This document shows positions 1-10,962 of a stretch of 64,000 nt of DNA, piece by piece; the stretch's first letter is position 1, and every line of letters starts with the position of its first letter. A program made the translations under genes and the position numbers. The stretch comes from Plantago major (taxonomy: Eukaryota; Streptophyta; Magnoliopsida; Lamiales; Plantaginaceae). Where the stretch lies: the NCBI GenBank assembly GCA_026545765.1, contig CM048844.1, positions 16,996,237 to 17,060,236 of the forward strand, read 5' to 3'. The notes beneath the pieces were generated by a model that saw only the letters and a list, made by a program, of their open reading frames with translations, was not told the origin of the DNA and ran no database searches.

Positions 1-329
1 TCTTAATCTCTTTAGCTTATGAGCAGAGCATTGGCAGGAATGCTCTTAGAACGAGATCACCTATTTAAGTGTGAAGTATGGGAGGCCGCTTCAAACGAGA
101 ACACTTATGAATCCAAGAAGTCCAAGGCCTTTAATGGACTGGGAAAAGGAACGAGGCGATAAGGAGAATTATTGGGTTGATATCATTGTCTTGGTTTACA
201 CAAAACGCCGACCGGTTCAAGGCACCACGTTCACCGGGTGGCAAGTAAATCCGATGGTATTCTACTAGGGACGATTCAATGTCACTGACAATCAATCCTG
301 ATGCAATATGATTTTCCGCTGGAAATTCT

Positions 330-1330
330 AGGACGGAGCACCCCGTTGTGCTGTGAGCATCAATTCTCTTTCATGTGGGGATTGAATTTTAGTCACCAAA
401 GAGGCTAGCCCATGACTTTGCACCTCATCGAAAGGGGCCCCACACGTTGGAAATGAAGTTTCCTCAAACGTGTATAATCTACTATAGTAGTAGATGACAC
501 TTGAGAAAGAATTACTAAAATTCATTGAAAGGTGAAAGAGTAATTGGAGCTCAAAGTGTGTTGGTTGATACATTGTTATGGAATGCCAAGAGTTGGAATG
601 GAAAAAGTCCCACGTGGTTAAAATTGAGAAAGAAGGAACTACATAATAGTCCAAGACTTGGCTAAGGGTTTGGGCCCTTAGGGGCACCCATGGTTTTGGA
701 AGGGGGAGGAGCTAGATGCTCCATCACTTGACCACACGCACCCGCCTGGCTCCGCTAGGAGCCGGGCCCGGGTCGTGGGACGTGGGTCGCGGGTCTAGAG
801 CTGATTATAATCCTTTTGGGCCAGAAACCTACTACGTTTAGTTGAGCCCAATAAGATTAAGTTTGAAACGAAAAGCCCAACGGTTGTATACCTGTTCGGA
901 TTGGGCTTGAGCGAAACAGTACATCTGCTCGCATGGGACATATCCGTTCGGAACTGTTGCACTTTCAGAAAGTCGCAACTCCTCAAGGACCAGTTCGCGA
1001 ATAGTTGTACCAGTCAGACTCAACTCTTCGAAACTATAAATAGACCCTCCAACATTCGGATTTAGACACACAAATCCATCATTCTCTCTTCTCTCTTAAA
1101 CTCTCTAAAAAGCCTAAATAAACCTTTATTGTATTAGTTCGCCGAGTCAGAGTTCAAGTGCTGGGACTCTGATTCAAATACTGATGTTCTATCTTGTGAG
1201 ACTATTTGCTAAGGAAACCGTAAGCACCGGTCTTGAAACAAATCTGATCTTAAGGAAATAGGCCTTCGCTCGTGATCTAATATCCTTACTCTCTCTGTTT
1301 CCATCCTCATACACACCACCAACCAATAGT
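330..1330. mobile_element. LTR-like retrotransposon remnant
   Basis: The stretch has the composition of a plant LTR. A TATA-like TATAAATAGA lies near 1035, followed by a pyrimidine-rich leader (TCTCTCTTCTCTCTT near 1083) and an AATAAA near 1115. No primer-binding site, polypurine tract or gag/pol reading frame is visible, and the outer ends could not be fixed. Bases 1-330 carry only short open frames that I do not recognise and may belong to the same element. A solo or truncated LTR is the best guess; a gene 5' region is possible. Confidence 0.35.
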
Positions 1331-1835
1331 TAACCCCAAATTAATTTAGCATCAACGGAATAACTGGATACTAAGTCTGTTAGAAACTCAAAAACTTTTA
1401 GCAATGGAATTGCAAGGCAAATTGGATTTGTTCTTGGTTTGTTGGCAATTGGTCGCTAATCATGTATAAATTTTACTCCAAAAAGATTTTGTTAATGTTT
1501 TGTTTGTGCGTTGTTGAATTGCAACGGACCTTTTTTCTTTCTTTTTTTTTTTTCTTTTTTTGAAAAGACACTATTGCTAGAGATCCAGATTTTAATAGTG
1601 GGACTATTCGGCGAAATCAACCTAAGTAATTTTCAATTGAGCCTAGACCTGTATAGCTGTTGAAAAACTAAATAGTCTCTAATTAAACAAATGTTCATGT
1701 TATACACGCTCTCGTCAATTAGGTGTTGTAATCTGGCAGTGGAATAATATATATATACATCATCTTACATTTTCACAGCCTCAGTTAACTCAACAATTAT
1801 CATAACTCAACAAATATCATTCTATATACAAAAAA
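1331..1835. other. Non-coding AT-rich stretch with one half of a direct repeat
   Basis: No gene is visible. A segment of about 110 bp at 1676-1788 is repeated in the same orientation at about 3438-3542 (shared core GTTATACACGCTCT and AATCTGGCA). The repeats bracket the MITE at 1836-2712, so they probably arose by a local duplication. Confidence 0.4.
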
Positions 1836-2712
1836 GGGAAAATTACAAAAATCACCCCTTAAATATGGCCCCTTTGCACATTCAACCCCGGATTGGCGAC
1901 TATTACAGATTCGTCCAAAAGTAACAAAGGCCAAATTTGAGAATTACATCTACACCCAAAAGTCAACTTTATCTTCTATTTTATATTTTCTTTATAATTC
2001 AAAAATTATATTTCTTTTAATTATTACAAAAATAGCCCATAGAACTTATAATTCTTGTAAATGAATACCCAAAAGTTTTACTTATTAGCATTTCAATCCA
2101 TCTTCCCCACCACCATCTTCCACACCACACCACAATCTCTAACCACCAATTTCCACCACCTCCATCTTCTTCCTCCCTCAATTTTCTTAAAAAAAAAGCT
2201 CCAATCGGAGCTTTTTTCTGACTCTGATCGGAGCTTTAAGCAATCTGACTCCGCCAGATGATAAAAAAAGCTCGATCGATTGTAAAAAAAAGCTCGGATC
2301 GACTTTAAGCACTCGATCGGAGCTTTAAACTGCTCCGATTCGGAGCTCTATCAAGGCAGCTCGACGGAGCTTTTTTCAGAACAAAATGGGAAAGAAAGGA
2401 CGAGGATGGAGGTGGTGGAAATGGTGGTTAGAGGTGGTGGAAGATGGTTGGTGATGGTGGGGTTATTTTGTGGTTTATTAAAGTTTAGGGAGTATGATTT
2501 GGGTGAATAATGTAATTTATAAAATATTTGAGTCTGATATGTAGTAAAATGAAACTTGTAAATTGCAATTGAGTCCAATTCATTTTCTTTTCCAATTAAT
2601 TTTTAGTTGGTCAACTCAGAAAATAGGTTTTGGGTTTGAATGTAATTGTTGCCAATCCGTGGTTGAATCTGTAATTAGCTCAAATTTAAGGGGTACCTTA
2701 CGTAATTCGCCC
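1836..2712. mobile_element. Mutator-like MITE with ~60 bp terminal inverted repeats
   Basis: The left end begins GGGAAAATTACAAAAATCA and the reverse complement of the right end begins GGGCGAATTACGTAAGGTA. Both continue with CCCCTTAAAT and end in a shared CGGATTGGC about 60 bp inwards. The flanks carry a near-perfect 9-bp duplication (ATACAAAAA / ATATAAAAA), as expected for Mutator-type elements. The interior holds repeated CGGAGCTTT motifs at 2195-2375 and no transposase. Confidence 0.65.
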
Positions 2713-3437
2713 ATATAAAAACTTGTTTGGTATGACTAATGGAGGATAAGGATTTGTTCTCTTCATCTGAAAACTCATCCAGTTCAGTTCAGATCCATAC
2801 AGTTCAATTCTGCTTAGTTATATTTTATACTACAATTTAATTTAGTTCAGTTCAATTCAGTTCAGACGAATATAACATAGCCTAATTGGATCATTGGATC
2901 GTAGTCCAGTTTCTCAATTTTTTTGGCTTTGATATGATTCTTAAATATACTTTGTACAGTGTCATGGTGAGTTGAGTTTCAACTCTCATTTCACTTTTCA
3001 TCTCTCCGCACTACTATTTATGTCTTTTTTCCTTCTACATTTATAACAATAAATTTAAGCCAATCAAATATTTAAAATCAATCAAATAACTTTAAAAAAT
3101 ATAAAATCATCATTTATTTCTTACACAACTTAATTTATTGCAACACGACCTAAATATTGACCCTCCAAAATATATAAATATAAAATTATATGACACTATT
3201 TTTCAAAACTTAACTACAACCCAGTTACTGTTCGACTACAGTTCAATTTCGCAAATTCTATACCAAACAAGATGTTCAGATTCTATACCACTTCACACTT
3301 GCACACCCTATAAAATTTTAAATCAACCTCATATATAACTTTTCACAACTCAATTAGAATTGATGTATTATTCATATGTGAAGAAGGTATATGTAAGAGT
3401 TCGGCCAATTAAAGTTATATGTCAAACATGATATAAA
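2713..3437. repeat. Non-coding; includes a CAGTTCAG-type foldback repeat (2740-2890)
   Basis: The segment at 2740-2890 is rich in CAGTTCAG and CTGAAAACTCATC motifs. It resembles, in inverted orientation, the segments at 10045-10190 and 34010-34970, so it is a dispersed palindromic MITE. The rest shows no gene. Confidence 0.4.
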
Positions 3438-3610
3438 TATTTTTAATTAAACAAATATTCATGTTATACACGCTCTTGTTAATTAGGTATTGTGATCTGG
3501 CATTCGAATCGAATTAAATATATGTGTTACATTTTCACAGCTCATAAACACGTGAACTGATTTTAGTGAACATGGTTATGAGTTAAGACTTGGTTAATCC
3601 ATCACACATA

Positions 3611-3880
3611 CTCCCACCGTTCCTTAGAAACTGTTCACTTTTATCATTTTGAGAGTCCCAGTAAAATTGTCTGCTTTTATTTCTTCGTCATTTTATGAAC
3701 AATTATATAATTTTATATCATTCACTACTCCTAAAAAATCAAAAAGTTACTTAAACGATCAACTAACTACTAATAAAGTTATAAAATGAACCCTACATGT
3801 ACTATATAATGTTATAATATTACACTCTTTAATTTATGTGCATGAAAATTAACTTGGACAATTTATAATATATGGTGGAG
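3611..3880. mobile_element. Stowaway-like MITE (block A only)
   Basis: The element of about 270 bp runs from CTCCCACCGTTCC to GGTGGAG between TA dinucleotides. The sister site in block B near 10895 lacks it, which supports a later insertion. The body is AT-rich with no coding potential. Confidence 0.55.
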
Positions 3881-3982
3881 TATATAATATACCGTCTCCA
3901 TGTACAAACTGACATGTGACTCCTCGTACCATTAATTAATGAGCCTATTACTTGCACTTTTTCCAAATTCGTATCCTAAATA

Positions 3983-4231
3983 CCCCATCTGTTTCAATTT
4001 CATCTTGAGCATTTTATCTTGGTCGGTCTCAACTTCATCTTTATCTTTTCATCCCTTAAATGAAAAATCTATCTCATACTTTATACATCATCTCTCCTAC
4101 TTTATTTACTATTTGTTATATTTTATTCAATCTCTTTCCTACTTTATCACCACCATCTCTCCTACTTTATTCACTTTTATCTTAAAACTTGTGCTCGGGT
4201 CCGTGGGAAGATGAAACCGGGACAGAGGGAG
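3983..4231. mobile_element. Stowaway-like MITE (block A only)
   Basis: Ends CCCCATCTGTTTCAATTTCATC and GATGAAACCGGGACAGAGGGAG form an imperfect inverted repeat flanked by TA. Block B reads straight through this position near 12755, giving an empty site. Confidence 0.65.
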
Positions 4232-5326
4232 TATATATGACTACTATATTAGATGAGTTAAAATCTATACGGAGTGTTTGGTTCCAGATTGAAATTGAGT
4301 TATCAAAATTGCAGTTGTGTTTTTGTATACAAAAACTATATAAAAACTCAATTCGAATTGAGATAACTCAATTCGAATTTGGAACCAAACACTCAAATAG
4401 TATTTGAGAATTTATTTTAAGTGCTCAAAGGCAAAAAGTATAATCTAAGTGTAGAAGTGACATTTTTAATTATTAATTAAGTGTAGGGAAGTTTTAAGTT
4501 TTAGTAGTGTAATTTTAACTAAGGGTAAGCACGGGCAAGTGGTGGTGGACTGGTGGATATTTAAAAAAAAAAAATCAAAAATACCCAATATAAACGGATA
4601 GCTATAAATTTATAATTACAATCCGAGGCGGTCAGATTAATTTTTCAACCCATACCCATGACGAATCAGTGATGACAAATATAGACATCTAAACAGGTAA
4701 ATATTTACAGAAACAAAATAACTCAAAAATGCAAACCCTAACTAACTATGTGAAAAGGGTATTCAAATGTATAAGAAAAATCTATAAACAAGATAAGACT
4801 ATTCTAGTCACAACTATAGAAAAATCTAAGCAGCTCACAAAAGATACTACTTATTCGAGATACCATTGAAGATTGTTGACAAAAAAAAATCAATGAAAAA
4901 CATGGGACCGAGGAAGTAGTAAATAGATAGATGGCTATAACCATCTTTGATGTATCATGGTTGACTAGTTTTATGTACTTATAACTTATTTATTCATTAT
5001 ATAAATATATGTTTTTTTTTATATAGTTGTGGGTGGGTCGGATATGTGGCGGGTTGGACGGGATCAAATGGCGAGTTAAGAAAAAAATAACCCACAAAAT
5101 ATGTAAAAAGATAAACTGATTACGGGTAAGAGGCGTGCGGTTTACGGATGGGTTGGATGAACGAATTTTTTTACACACCCCTAATTTTAGCTATACGTAA
5201 ATAAAGCATTTGGCCTTTGACGTTGCCAAAAGAACGAATCACGAATGTATACAAAACTTCAGGCTGAGGGGCCGGCTTTCCTTTTGTTTTTGCCGGAAGC
5301 CAAAATTATTGTCATCTTACCCTTTG

Positions 5327-6210
5327 TAAATGCCCAATACCCCACCCCGAGTTATTAATAATATGCGCAAAACCCATTTAAGTTAACGAATTAGTACCAA
5401 ATCGTCTGGAATTATTAAAAAATGTGGACGAAACTCCATGAGTTAATAAATTAGTCCATGAGTTATAAAAAATGTACACGAAATCCCCCCTGAGTTATTA
5501 AAACATGTGCCTGAAACCCCCAGCCGTTATTTTTTATATCGTGTGAGGTACGCTCGTGTTAGGTGCGACTAGACATGTTCTTTTACGTATTCTACTCTAA
5601 ATTGACGCGATTAGGTGGATTAGTCATTCTTAGTTTCAGTATAATATCTTTTGCCTTCACTTTTTTTTTCCCGTTTGCATTACTAATAATGAACTGGTAT
5701 ATGTTGTTGATATGCATTGACAATTTTAATTAGTTTTATCTATAATTGTTATGTACGTATCTCAGTGCTATATAAACAATCGTGTGTGATCGATTTTTAT
5801 CATTCATTTAACCAGAAAAAAAAGTAGAGTTTTATTATTTTTTACTAGCTCAAATTTTAGTTTATTTTAATAATTTCAAAAATTTGGACTAACGAGTCCA
5901 ACTGCACACAATACACATTCATCATTCATATTTATATTAATGTAATAGGGGTGTTGCAATGACTTTATAAGAACACCATGGAATTTTGCGCGTGTTTATA
6001 ATAACTATGGATTTTTTAAATTGATTTGGTGTAAGAGACGTAAATTAACATCTATAATCGCACTTAATAAGAGTGTACCTCATACGCTTTAAAAATAACG
6101 GGTGGGGGGTTTTGTGCCTATTTTTAATAACTCAAGGGGTTTGGTACTAATTCGTTAACTCAAGTTGATTTCGTGCATTATTAATAACTCAAGGGCGTGT
6201 TATGCATTTA
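5327..6210. mobile_element. Mutator-like MITE with long inverted repeats (block A only)
   Basis: The ends are inverted copies over about 60 bp, sharing GAGTTATTAATAAT and GTTAACGAATTAGTACCAAA. Flanks ACCCTTTG and ACCCTGTTG look like a decayed 9-bp target duplication. Block B has no counterpart between about 35830 and 35905. Repeated GAGTTATTAA motifs occur inside and no transposase frame is visible. Confidence 0.6.
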
Positions 6211-6829
6211 ACCCTGTTGCTCAAGCTCAATTCTTCTAAATTTCTAATTGCACCTTGTTATGCGAGTAGACTCTCCGAAACTTATTAACCTTATACTTTA
6301 AGTAACTTGTGTAGGGCGGTGTAGATTAATATAGGTCTAATACAAGTTTTATGAAATTATTCGGATGCAGGAATTACTTCATTTCGGGCCAATCTTATCA
6401 CTCTGCGTAAGACTTGGTCCATTAGAGTCTGTTGTTAATAGATAGAGTGGTCCATTAGAGTCTGTTAAGTAATAACATGTCATGTGATGCTCGGGCTGTT
6501 ACTATCAAACCTACAAGTCATCTGACAGTAACATGATTATGACTTGTAGAACGTGATACTCGTTTACACATTAGTCCTTCAATGATTACAGATTAAAACA
6601 GTAAATTATGTTCTAAATGTGGCAAACTGTGAACAAAAGCCGCTCCCACCCTCCCTATAATTCCATCAGAATTTAAAAAAATGCACAACAAATTTATGCA
6701 GGGTAGAAACCTGAAGTTTCAGCCACTTCTACATTCTGGTGCACTTGTGTAGATTTGTTTTGCAGCAAGGACGATTTTGAGGTACTACGAGAGCAGATGC
6801 GGCAAAAGAAAATCATTAGCTGATGTACC

Positions 6830-6907
6830 TTACTGATCTGAAGAACCAAAGGAAGATAGGATGTTCTTCTTCAACGTGAACTCATCGGCCTTAGCTGGAC
6901 TAATTGA
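6830..6907 (-). pseudogene. Duplicated last exon of the PDI-like 2-1 gene
   Basis: This is a copy of the final exon of the PDI gene at 36491-36568. It has the same stop codon, the same acceptor (GCAG) and a synonymous change near the end, and it encodes a C-terminus ending SSFGSSDQ. The preceding exon ([11 protein letters not shown]...) is missing here because the segment that should hold it is replaced by the LTR at 7176-7788. The exon has no promoter of its own and upstream of it lies a truncated apyrase, so it cannot make a PDI. Confidence 0.85.
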
Positions 6908-7175
6908 CTGCATCAAAAAAGAACATGTATTAGTTTGTTCATGTCCTTAAATGAGGAATGAGTGGTCATATGATCAATAAACTCTGAGAAACAAAATGAA
7001 GCTTGGTGGATTTCCATTAAGGGCAAAATCAAAAGTTAAGGACATAAAAACTGGGTGATAAATACGCATGTAATTAGGATGACTTCAGGGCAACAAATTA
7101 GGTTTCCAAACAAATTGTGGACCACAAGACAGTATTAGTATGGGTAGATTTGTTACATAGATATATTCAGACGAG

Positions 7176-7788
7176 TGAAACTAGTTTCAGAAATTTCTGA
7201 AACTAAGTTTCAAGTTTCAGAAATCTTATGAAACCAAGTTTCAGCTAATGCTTACTCAAGATGATTGGACGGATCAGATCATTTCAGAGAGATCAAGGGC
7301 TGAGATCATTTCTTCATTTGTTAGTTTGTTATGAACGGTTATTAAAGAGAAGAGAAACAGAAGAAAACAGAGCAAGTGGCTGTCATTCAGTTTTCGATTG
7401 ATTTCTCTCTCGTTTCTTCACCATTTGATCTGAGATTTTGGATAGCGGTTGAGGAAGGTTATACGCACGACTGACAATTGGAAGATTCAGGTTTCTTGAT
7501 CTGCACACAGAGAACTGGTTCGAGTTTCATCGTTGTTTCATTTATCATTGAGATTGTTATCTTGTTTTCTCATTTGATTGATTGAGGAGTATAGATAGTC
7601 GATTGAGCTTGATCTTTGTATAGATTGTATAAGCTTGTAATCGAATCTCAGTTGATATCAATATACGTGCTTGGTTTCCCGTGGATGTAGGCTATTTTGG
7701 CCGAACCACGTAAATTCCGTGTTTCTTCGTTTTCGTTTTGGTTGATCGATTGTGTTTGTTTGTTTGAGATTATTGTTGTGACTCAACA
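7176..7788 (+). mobile_element. Solo LTR, probably copia-type
   Basis: The sequence starts TGAAACTAGTTTCAG and ends in CAACA. Near 7675-7720 it has TTTCCCGTGGATGTAGGC and CCGAACCACGTAAATT, familiar from the R-U5 end of many plant copia LTRs. No internal retroelement sequence adjoins it and no clear target duplication is seen. Compared with block B it replaces about 525 bp (36832-37356), so its arrival or later recombination was accompanied by a deletion. Confidence 0.7.
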
Positions 7789-8038
7789 CATATGTTCAGA
7801 AAAAATTTCAAAATGTTTATGCAAAGCTCCAAATGGATGATTCTCGATGGTCCGAAAAATATCTGGAACAGATAGCCCAACACCAGGAGTCTAAGCAATA
7901 ATTTAAGATGATTGTGAAATATTTCAAGATGTTCATGGAGAACTCTTGAAAAATAATTTCAAATGATCTGAGAAACATCTGGAAGACAGATATTTTGATT
8001 TTTGATCCCAGGATGCAGAAAATAATTTAAAATTGATT

Positions 8039-9413
8039 GCATAGGGTTTCCCAAATTCCCCAACAGATAGTTCACAGCAACCTATACATGAGATTGAGAA
8101 TGTAAGATACAACATACAAGCATGGATTCTTGAAAATGAGAAGTTTCGGAATTTTTCCATCTGAATATTTTTGGATGAAAAATTTATTAGGGACAAAGTA
8201 AACACGTTTATTTCATCTGGATGAGCTGTAAAAACAATGTTTCATTATTTTTCGTTCCGTTTCATTGAAATTTTGAACTATGCATACGAGAAGTCATGGT
8301 CAACTACAGGTTACGACTTACGAATACACTTCAATCTACACTTGATCATCACTATGCAGTAAAAGTATCTACTCACCCACATGTACGAGCCTTCTTGAAA
8401 TCCGTCGATAATAGACACCCACTCCGCCTTGTATTTGAGATTGCTACCATTGGCGAAAAGCTCCCGGACCTTCATGGACCAATTTCATAATTAACTAAAG
8501 TACAGGGGCACAACTGCAAGTAACTGAACTAAGGGACATTAGAGAAATGAATCAATCGTACCGCTTCCAAAATTCTTTCAGATGCCTCTCCACTCAACAA
8601 ACGCAAGCCTGCAGTAGCCTGCGCCAATCAGAAAATTGTGTGTAATTCAAAATTAATTTTAATCTTAAACAATTAAATGTCACTGGAATAGAAATGCTAA
8701 TGCTAATTTTGTTTTTAAGAACACAAGAAAAAGAGGGAAATACTCTTACCCCAAGCTTAACAGGTGTGTAGGGTTGTAGCGTGGTCGGAACAAGGGCTTC
8801 GGCTTCATTGAGCAAGGATTGTAAGGAATCCGCAGCACCCTTTGGGTTATCTGCATACGAACTTAGGCCCGGTTTCGTTTGTAATCAAATGGCACGATTA
8901 TTTGCAATGACTTAACCACTAATCAATCAATTTATTTGCAATTCTTAAAGTTTATAGTTAATTCTGAGCTAATGTGAAAAGTCAATTTGGAACTTATATT
9001 TACAAAAACTACATGATAAGGTAGATAGGTGTCATTCGTACTAGATGATATCGTAACTAAATTTTGAGAGCTAATAAACGAGCTTCATTAACGAATTACA
9101 ATTGATAAGTCAACTCAAGTCCTTGAATGAACACACAATAATGCAAATGTACCTTCTTATTGAACTCGAACTCCTTACCAATGGGAAGGAGTTCAAGACT
9201 GGCCGAGTCGAATCTGAAAACGTGTGCCCTGGTTCCAGTACTTCCCCCGTCGAATATAACTGCATACTCCTCCGAATTTACCGTGCTCTTGCCAATCAAC
9301 AACTTACGGTTCAAGATGCTTTCCGGTAACTCGTCGGCTGTTGCCAGAGCTACACTGATGAGCATGAGCAGCACAACATGCAACACACTGCAATATCCAT
9401 TGTTCTTCCCCAT
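8039..9413 (-). pseudogene. Apyrase (GDA1/CD39 NTPDase), 5' five exons only
   Basis: The exons can be read as 9153-9413, 8750-8878, 8562-8618, 8377-8469 and about 8040-8081. They encode a signal-anchor-like N-terminus, apyrase conserved region 1 ([17 protein letters not shown]), then PGLSSYADNPKGAADSL, ATAGLRLLSGEASERILEA, VRELFANG, EWVSIIDGFQEGSYMW and VAVNYLLGNLGKPY. Family members hydrolyse NTP/NDP to NMP in the Golgi or outside the cell. The gene stops just before the region that would carry DLGGGSVQ, at the junction with block A, so more than half of the protein is missing. The acceptor before exon 2 reads AA instead of AG (8879-8880). Start ATG is at 9411-9413. Confidence 0.85.
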
Positions 9414-10850
9414 CTTTGCCTAATGCCTATTATGCAGATAATCAAAAGCTCAAATTAAGCTTGTGTCAAGTTGTAGTAGTATATTATTAGTGGTTTTAAA
9501 TAATATTGAAGGATAGTCCAGAGCTAACTTACTCTTGTGTTCCTTAAGGTTTGGAGTAGGTGAGTACAAGAAAATTATGAGGGCATATATATAAGGTTAA
9601 CTTGCTATATACTACGTATGATTTTTAAGAATATGCTGGTGCATGTCACATCTCATATTTCATTCTTATTTACAATATATATGCACAAGTGTCTATCAAG
9701 GGTTAATATGCAAATGAAATGTTCTTAATTTAGTAGAACATGATAGGGAAATTATTCACAAATTTCTGGAACGAAATTATTCACAAATTTCATTCTTAGC
9801 TTTTGTCTTTGTTTGTTTTGCTCAGATGTTAGTACTATATATACTATGTGTTAAGCTAATCGAATAATTAGGTCATCTTTGTTAAACTAGTTGGTTTTTA
9901 AATATTGCAGCTTTTTCCTAAAAATAATTTATTTGAATTTACTTGTAACATCAATTAGTTTATCCATCGCAATTGTATACATTTGAAAATTTGTTTATTT
10001 TTGTTTGCTAGAGGATTTTTTTTTTTCAAATCTAAGTTTTTTTAGTTAGGCTCTCTTCTCTTCGTCTGAACAAAACTGAACAGAACTGAATTAAATTGTA
10101 GTATAAAAAATAACTAAGCAGAACTGAACTGAACTGAATGAATCTGAACTGAAGTTAATGAGTTTTCAGATGAAAAGAACATAGCCTTAGTGATTGAACC
10201 TGACATTGTCAAGGTACCGACACATGGGTGATCCGGACGAAGAAGACACGACTTCGTGTCTCATTTATATTTTAATTATCATATTGTATTTCAATTATTA
10301 TTATTGAATACTTAGTAGTTAAAGTTAGCATGTGTCTCATTTATATATTTTAATTATCATAATATTTGTATTTTAATTATTGTTATTAAATACTTAGTAG
10401 TTGAAGTTAGGATTTCCACGGGCTTAGCCCATTAGATTTATTTTAGTAATGAAAGACTATTAGTATTTTTAAATTATATCAAACTTAAATTAAAAAACGA
10501 TACAAACTTGAATCAGGGGTATATCTCAAAGACTTTCTCATCCATATGAAAATATGCTAAAACTTAGCAAAATTGCCAGCTACTGAATAGAACTGAATTT
10601 ATCTGTAGTATAAAAGACAACTAAGCAAAACCGAACTAAACTCGCCTTTGCAGGGAGATAGCATAATAGTGTTATCTAACACCTCGGTTAGAGATTCGAG
10701 ACGATCCCTTTAGCCCCCGTAACAGTCTCAAGAGTGCATGGTGGATCGTTGGGTTTGTGAGCTCCATCAGTTTGTGCATTTGATTTATAGCACTGTTAAT
10801 AGTTTTCAGTGAGTTTTGATTCTTTGTTTTCACGAGGGTGGTACCTATTC
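9414..10850. other. Apyrase upstream region and AT-rich repeats, no gene
   Basis: A TATATATAAGG-type box near 9580 (reverse strand) could be the old apyrase promoter. A palindromic CAGTTCAG-type MITE lies at about 10045-10190, with inverted ends AGGCTCTCTTCTCTTCGTCTG and CAGATGAAAAGAACATAGCCT. A short direct repeat occurs at 10255-10330 and 10320-10400. I see no gene. Confidence 0.4.
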
Positions 10851-10962
10851 GTTCTAGTGAACATGGTTAAGACTCAGTTAATCCAATACACAGGAGTAGT
10901 ATGTATATAATATACCGTCTCCACATGCAAACTGGCATTTGACTCCTCGTACCATTAATTAA

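Larger units (their letters stand above)
3555..8040. repeat. Segmental duplication, block A
   Basis: The block matches about 10851-37612 in the same orientation once later insertions are removed. Anchors include 4610/33760 (ATCCGAGGCGG), 4921-5085/34990-35150, 5185-5320/35690-35825 and 6215-7170/35905-36831, which are nearly identical over long runs. The last anchor is 7789-8040/37357-37612. The segment is the 3' end and downstream flank of the PDI gene. The match stops abruptly at about 8040, where apyrase sequence begins. Confidence 0.85.

Noticed and set aside
328-1071. Minus-strand frames of 63-119 residues near the left edge
   Set aside because: No recognisable domain, and they lie in LTR-like sequence.
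7933-8205. 90-residue frame
   Set aside because: It spans the apyrase/PDI junction out of phase with both genes; coincidental.
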